In this document: one piece after another, positions 5,502 through 8,307 of the stretch
Layout: every line of letters begins with the position of its first letter
Numbering within the stretch: position 1 is the first letter of the stretch
Assembly (NCBI GenBank): GCA_022448765.1
Contig: JAKUTI010000109.1
Span: forward strand, 1-8,307
Direction: 5' to 3'
Length of the DNA: 8,307 nt
Origin: Pseudomonadales bacterium
GTDB taxonomy: Bacteria; Pseudomonadota; Gammaproteobacteria; Pseudomonadales; Azotimanducaceae
Program-made: the position numbers and the translations under genes
The notes under the pieces: model-generated
What the model was told of the DNA's origin: nothing
Database searches by the model: none
Seen by the model: the letters and a program-made list of their open reading frames with translations, nothing else

Positions 5502-6296
5502 TCAGTCTTTCTTGTTAAACGTTGGATCACGCTTAGCGATGAATGCGCTCACCGCTTCGGCATGATCTGGAAGGCGTCGCGCAATTTGATCACGAAGAGT
5601 CTCACGCTCCATCACCGCTTCGAGGTCGCGATCCATAGGATTCTTCCGTAAAAGTTCCTTTATCATCATTACGGCTGGGGTTGAATTATTTGCAATTTCT
5701 GTAGCCTTGGCTAAGGCGACATCGAAAAGTTCGTCCGGTTCGGTCACAGCACTTACAAGCCCCATGTTGGCGGCTTCGTCTGCCCCAACCATCCTTCCCG
5801 TGAGGCACATGTCGGTCGAGTTGCCGAGCCCCACGAGTTCTGCAAGAAGACGCGTTGAACCCAGTTCAGGCATCAGGCCCATCTTGATAAATCGAATACT
5901 TAAAAGAGCTTTGCTGGACGCAATCCGAATGTCGAATGGGAGGATCATGGTGAGCCCCACGCCAACGGCATACCCATTGATTGCAGCCACCGTTGGTTTT
6001 GATTCACGAATAAAATGGGTAAAACCTTCCCCGCGTTGGACAAGTGGTTCGCCCTGGCCCTCACGGTTGGATTCGACTCGTTGCGAGAACCCATCGAGGT
6101 CGGCCCCGGCACAGAATGCTCGTCCTTCACCGGTGACGAGTACGGCGCCAATGCCGGAATCGTCATTCCACGAGCTCATTTGATCCCGGATTTCGGTCGC
6201 CATCTGCCTCGTCCACGCATTAAGTTTTTCGGGACGATTGAGACGGATCACGCCAACTCGGTCCACCACTTCGGTAACTATTTGTTCGTATGCCAT
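5502..6296 (-). CDS. Enoyl-CoA hydratase/isomerase (crotonase) family protein, copy 2
   Basis: A 264-residue crotonase. Motifs are VIRLNRPEKLNAW (16-28), oxyanion-hole segments GRAFCAGADLDGF (58-70) and AAINGYAVGVGLTMILPFD (104-122), and then MGLMPELGSTRLLAELVG (139-156). The hydratase Glu144-equivalent is Thr116. A Glu (residue 144 by this protein's own numbering) lies in MPELGST, at the position of the PaaG and dehalogenase acid. This argues for an isomerase-like or non-hydratase role. The C-terminus AFIAKRDPTFN is typical of the family. The ATG at 6296 has AAGGA 7 nt upstream (6304-6308). It is the last gene of the four-gene minus-strand group, 84 bp after the thioesterase stop. It is clearly diverged from crotonase 1, so this is not a recent duplication, and the two may serve successive steps. 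Confidence 0.92.
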   Translation of the reverse strand: MAYEQIVTEVVDRVGVIRLNRPEKLNAWTRQMATEIRDQMSSWNDDSGIGAVLVTGEGRAFCAGADLDGFSQRVESNREGQGEPLVQRGEGFTHFIRESKPTVAAINGYAVGVGLTMILPFDIRIASSKALLSIRFIKMGLMPELGSTRLLAELVGLGNSTDMCLTGRMVGADEAANMGLVSAVTEPDELFDVALAKATEIANNSTPAVMMIKELLRKNPMDRDLEAVMERETLRDQIARRLPDHAEAVSAFIAKRDPTFNKKD

Positions 6297-6380
6297 TTCA
6301 CTGTCCTTGCGTGATTCCCTTAGGGCTTAAATTTCGCAGATTTTGTCGGGTGGCTGCAAGCCGAGAAACCTGAAACTTGG

Positions 6381-6875
6381 TTATCGGTTGCGACGGATGC
6401 CTATGTGGCTACCCGCTTGCTCTGGTGTGGGAAGAGTTTTGTGTTTTTGCATGAGCTCGTTGAGCTGCTCTTTTACTGTTACCGGCAGCGGCGTGGTTCG
6501 ACGGAGGTTCGCGTCGACATGAAGCGCGAGCTGTTCAGATGTCGCGGCAAGATAATCGTCTTGATCGTGGTACATGTGTTGAAAGAAGTGCAGGCGTTTT
6601 TCGTCGTAGTCCATGAGTTGAAACGTCACCCGTACGGGATCACCAACGACTAATTCCTGGAGGTAATTGACTTGAATTTCGCGCGAGAAGCAGGAACCCC
6701 CGGAAGCTTTGACATAGGCCTCGCCGATATTGAGCTGGTCGTACACGAAATCGAGGCAACGATCGAAAATGAGTAGGTAATAGGCCATATTCATGTGGCC
6801 GTTGTAATCAATCCATGCGTCGTCAACTTGCATGGTTGGGCAAACGATGGGTGCGGTAAGTAGTGGATTGACCAT
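6381..6875 (-). CDS. Acyl-CoA thioesterase, hotdog fold (4HBT-like)
   Basis: A 164-residue single hotdog-domain protein predicted to hydrolyse an acyl-CoA thioester in the cytosol. The diagnostic segment WIDYNGHMNMAYYLLIFD (21-38) carries the catalytic-type Asp23 followed by the Asn-Gly-His-Met-Asn active-site turn of the 4-hydroxybenzoyl-CoA thioesterase family. Strand segments REIQVNYLQELVVGDPVRV (65-83) and KRLHFFQHMYHDQDDYLAAT (93-112) follow, then VDANLRRTTPLP (120-131). The C-terminal 30 residues are basic and helical, beyond the core. It resembles thioesterases found with carnitine or short polar acyl-CoA metabolism, but the substrate cannot be named. ATG 6875 has no clear Shine-Dalgarno and starts 40 bp after the SnoaL-like stop, consistent with one transcript. 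Confidence 0.87.
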   Translation of the reverse strand: MVNPLLTAPIVCPTMQVDDAWIDYNGHMNMAYYLLIFDRCLDFVYDQLNIGEAYVKASGGSCFSREIQVNYLQELVVGDPVRVTFQLMDYDEKRLHFFQHMYHDQDDYLAATSEQLALHVDANLRRTTPLPVTVKEQLNELMQKHKTLPTPEQAGSHIGIRRNR

Positions 6876-6915
6876 TGTTTGCCGTGCTACGCGAGATTAA
6901 AACGCGAGGAAGTTA

Positions 6916-7314
6916 TCACACCGCGTGCCCGGTCTGTGCGCTTGTCGGGGGCGGTGGTTCCGCGCACGGAGCCGCTTGATGGTGAAAGAGTTTGATCTCC
7001 CCGCTCTCCTCAACGAACCCGTTGGTCGCAACCATAATGCTTCCAGACAGTTCCTCGTAGCATGTCACAAGTACAACGTTACCTACGACGAGGGCACTGG
7101 CGTTATAAAAGTCCATGCCCGGCTGCCCGGGATTCTCAAGAATTCGTTTCCAACTCTCCATGACATCTTGGCGTTCGGTAAGCGCGGGCCAGCCGGGATG
7201 AATGCAGAGTACGGGATGGTCATTGGCCCATAGACGATCCATGGTGTCGAAATCTTTGCTGGTGAAGGTGAGGTAGAACGTGTCGTTTGCAAAGAGCGCT
7301 TGTTCGGTTTTCAC
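6916..7314 (-). CDS. NTF2/SnoaL-like fold protein
   Basis: A 132-residue protein resembling the widespread bacterial nuclear-transport-factor-2-like family. The core is FANDTFYLTFTSKDFDTM (8-25), LWANDHPVLCIHPGWPAL (28-45) with the characteristic CIHPGWP, SWKRIL (54-59), VVLVTCYEEL (80-89) and ATNGFVEESGEIKLFHHQAA (96-115). Such cone-shaped folds serve as small isomerases, dehydratases or binding proteins; most of this subfamily has no proven function. His39 and the paired His111-His112 are plausible functional residues (inference). The tail after 115 is low-complexity and Pro-rich (EPPPP). The GTG start at 7314 overlaps the upstream gene's TGA in the tetranucleotide GTGA, and there is no good Shine-Dalgarno, so translation is probably coupled to the upstream gene. 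Confidence 0.82.
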   Translation of the reverse strand: MKTEQALFANDTFYLTFTSKDFDTMDRLWANDHPVLCIHPGWPALTERQDVMESWKRILENPGQPGMDFYNASALVVGNVVLVTCYEELSGSIMVATNGFVEESGEIKLFHHQAAPCAEPPPPTSAQTGHAV

Positions 7315-7898
7315 GAGACGATCAGGCGAGTCGCGTAGGCCACTGTACCGTTGGTGAGTTGCTGGCGGCGCTGGAAATTCTCACGCGCTTTTGCGGGGGG
7401 ATTTCGCGAGGCTTGCCAGGAATTGAGCCCGTCGTACCAGGTAACGAGAAGCATGCGGCCTCGTTCTTCCGAACGGTCTGCTTGACAAAAAAGGCCTTGT
7501 GGCTCGGCCGAGTAAGCATCAACGTGCTCGAAACTTTCCCAGGCAACACGAGAGAGCTCGGCGATTTCGTCGACATCTACGTGAGCCACGTCAAAGAACC
7601 GAAAAACGTAGAGTCCTTCTCGCGAGAGGGGTTCTTCGGTAACGGGTCGAACGGTCGGTGCAAGTTCAAGTGACTCGCAGCCCGCCGCGCTATTCAGCGA
7701 CATTAAATTCTTATGAACGTTTTCCGTTGCGCCTACACTGACGACGATCAATTCATTGGATCCGAGACCGAATAATCCATGAAATGCGCCCCAAAGTGAT
7801 GCGGGCTGAAGTGTCGCGTTCGAATCGTTTGTGATCTCGGTATGCAGCGCGTTGAAATGTCGGTCGGTTGTCCGAACACGCGAGATGATGAAACTCAT
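7311..7898 (-). CDS. Uncharacterised protein, probably two ferredoxin-like (NIPSNAP/ABM-type) halves
   Basis: A 195-residue protein that I do not recognise with certainty. It has no signal peptide or membrane span. The C-terminal half, GLYVFRFFDVAHVDVDEIAE (95-114) then MLLVTWYDGLNSWQASRNP (149-167) and FQRRQQLTNGTVAYATRL (175-192), looks like a dimeric alpha-beta barrel (NIPSNAP or ABM type). In that fold a strand-helix-strand is followed by a Trp-rich strand. Residues about 35-90 (SLWGAFHGLFGLGSNELIVV) look like a weaker first copy. This is fold-level inference from the pattern only. The ATG at 7898 is chosen over a TTG at 7943 because AGAGG (7907-7911) lies 8 nt upstream. It is the first gene of the minus-strand group and overlaps the SnoaL-like gene by 4 bp, implying a shared function. 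Confidence 0.72.
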   Translation of the reverse strand: MSFIISRVRTTDRHFNALHTEITNDSNATLQPASLWGAFHGLFGLGSNELIVVSVGATENVHKNLMSLNSAAGCESLELAPTVRPVTEEPLSREGLYVFRFFDVAHVDVDEIAELSRVAWESFEHVDAYSAEPQGLFCQADRSEERGRMLLVTWYDGLNSWQASRNPPAKARENFQRRQQLTNGTVAYATRLIVS

Positions 7899-8012
7899 GC
7901 TGATCGCCTCTGCTTTCTTTCGGTTGGCATCGTAACCTGTCAACGCAACACGCGGGGGAGATTTGGGATTACTGAATTGCGTGTCTGCTGAGAAAGAGCA
8001 ACGGCATGTCGG

Positions 8013-8307
8013 TTAGAGCGTCGTTTGACCGATTTCGCATTCGCTATCCATTGTCGAAATCCACGCCGCGATCAAATTGTAGCCCTCGACGTGGACTAAA
8101 CTGCGGCCGATTTCCGGCATCATCACGGCGGGATTCTTTGAACCAAGTCGTACCATCACATTAGAAATGCCGGGACGACCCGGTTCAATATCGAAAGGGT
8201 ATGGAGCGCCGGGTCCGGCTGCAACGGCGGGTTTGCAGATACCGAGACTAATCGGGTCGTTATTGGCGTATACAAGGTCCAGTCCCGATGTATCGGCCGC
8301 GCCTTCT
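8013..8307 (-). CDS. C-terminal part of a probable cytochrome-c-linked (HNE_0200/SO2930-like) protein
   Basis: Reading the minus strand from the right edge gives 97 residues ending at TAA 8013-8015; the start lies outside the window. Conserved-looking segments are NNDPISLGICKPAVAAGPG, then PFDIEPGRPGISNVMVRLGS, VMMPEIGRSLVHVEGYNLIA and AWISTM. This pattern matches the C-terminal region I associate with HNE_0200/SO2930-type di-haem cytochrome c-like proteins. The elements are C-x-P-x-VAAG, then a PG-x-P-x-x-S repeat-interface motif, M-MPE-GR, and a final helix ending in W-I. Those proteins are usually exported. No CxxCH haem motif falls in the visible part, so the haem assignment rests on the C-terminal resemblance alone. 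The stop is 114 bp upstream of the ferredoxin-like gene's start, so it may or may not share that transcript. Confidence 0.6.
   Translation of the reverse strand, partial: EGAADTSGLDLVYANNDPISLGICKPAVAAGPGAPYPFDIEPGRPGISNVMVRLGSKNPAVMMPEIGRSLVHVEGYNLIAAWISTMDSECEIGQTTL

Noticed and set aside
5707..6183. 158-codon plus-strand frame opposite crotonase 2
   Set aside because: It is antisense to a well-supported crotonase, has low-complexity Ser/Pro/Arg composition and shows no recognisable domain.
6317..6358. Small palindrome near 6317-6325 (CCCT-T-AGGG) and GGCT-TGC-AGCC on the minus strand between thioesterase and crotonase 2
   Set aside because: The arms are only 4 bp with no T-run, so neither a terminator nor an operator can be supported.
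7915..7943. Consensus -35 TTGACA on the minus strand (7938-7943) upstream of the ferredoxin-like gene
   Set aside because: At 17 bp spacing the -10 would be AAAGAA, which is poor, and the implied start would leave almost no leader and cut into the ribosome binding site.
7899..7943. Longer form of the ferredoxin-like protein from TTG 7943
   Set aside because: TTG is a rare start, and ATG 7898 has an AGAGG at good spacing with the strand pattern of the fold starting directly after it.

Overview
The window (8,307 bp, no RNA genes, CRISPR arrays or insertion sequences seen) looks like chromosomal DNA of a bacterium, most likely a free-living Pseudomonadota (inference). The supporting signs are the proteobacterial-style crotonases and acyl-CoA dehydrogenase, a prokaryotic ETF-beta lysine methyltransferase-like protein, and the tail of a cytochrome-c-linked protein. 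No taxon can be fixed from the sequence alone. The content is dominated by acyl-CoA catabolism.

Layout. (1) The left edge carries the C-terminal 144 codons of dihydropteroate synthase (folP, + strand). It converges on a minus-strand pair made of a DUF169 protein (492-1274) and, upstream of it, a crotonase (1291-2130). (2) The crotonase is preceded by a strong Shine-Dalgarno, a perfect 10-bp inverted repeat and a second imperfect palindrome (2146-2214). Further upstream lies a minus-strand class I methyltransferase resembling ETF-beta lysine methyltransferase (2334-2972). (3) A 317-bp divergent intergenic region (2973-3289) separates this from a plus-strand pair: an acyl-CoA dehydrogenase (3290-4435) and a D-2-hydroxyacid dehydrogenase-family protein (4471-5484). 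(4) That pair converges, 17 bp apart, on a second minus-strand group. In transcription order this is a two-domain ferredoxin-like (possibly NIPSNAP/ABM-type) protein (7898-7311), an NTF2/SnoaL-like protein (7314-6916, 4-bp GTGA overlap), a hotdog acyl-CoA thioesterase (6875-6381) and a second crotonase (6296-5502). (5) The right edge holds the last 97 codons of a minus-strand gene resembling the C-terminus of a cytochrome-c-linked (HNE_0200/SO2930-like) protein.

Working together (inference): an acyl-CoA substrate would be desaturated by the dehydrogenase, which hands electrons to ETF. The methyltransferase-like neighbour may modify ETF. Two crotonases would hydrate or isomerise the product, and the thioesterase would release a free acid that the 2-hydroxyacid dehydrogenase might oxidise or reduce. 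No thiolase, 3-hydroxyacyl-CoA dehydrogenase or acyl-CoA ligase is visible, so this is not plain fatty-acid beta-oxidation. The locus is a candidate for a specialised, substrate-unknown acyl-CoA pathway, with DUF169, SnoaL-like and ferredoxin-like proteins as unexplained parts.
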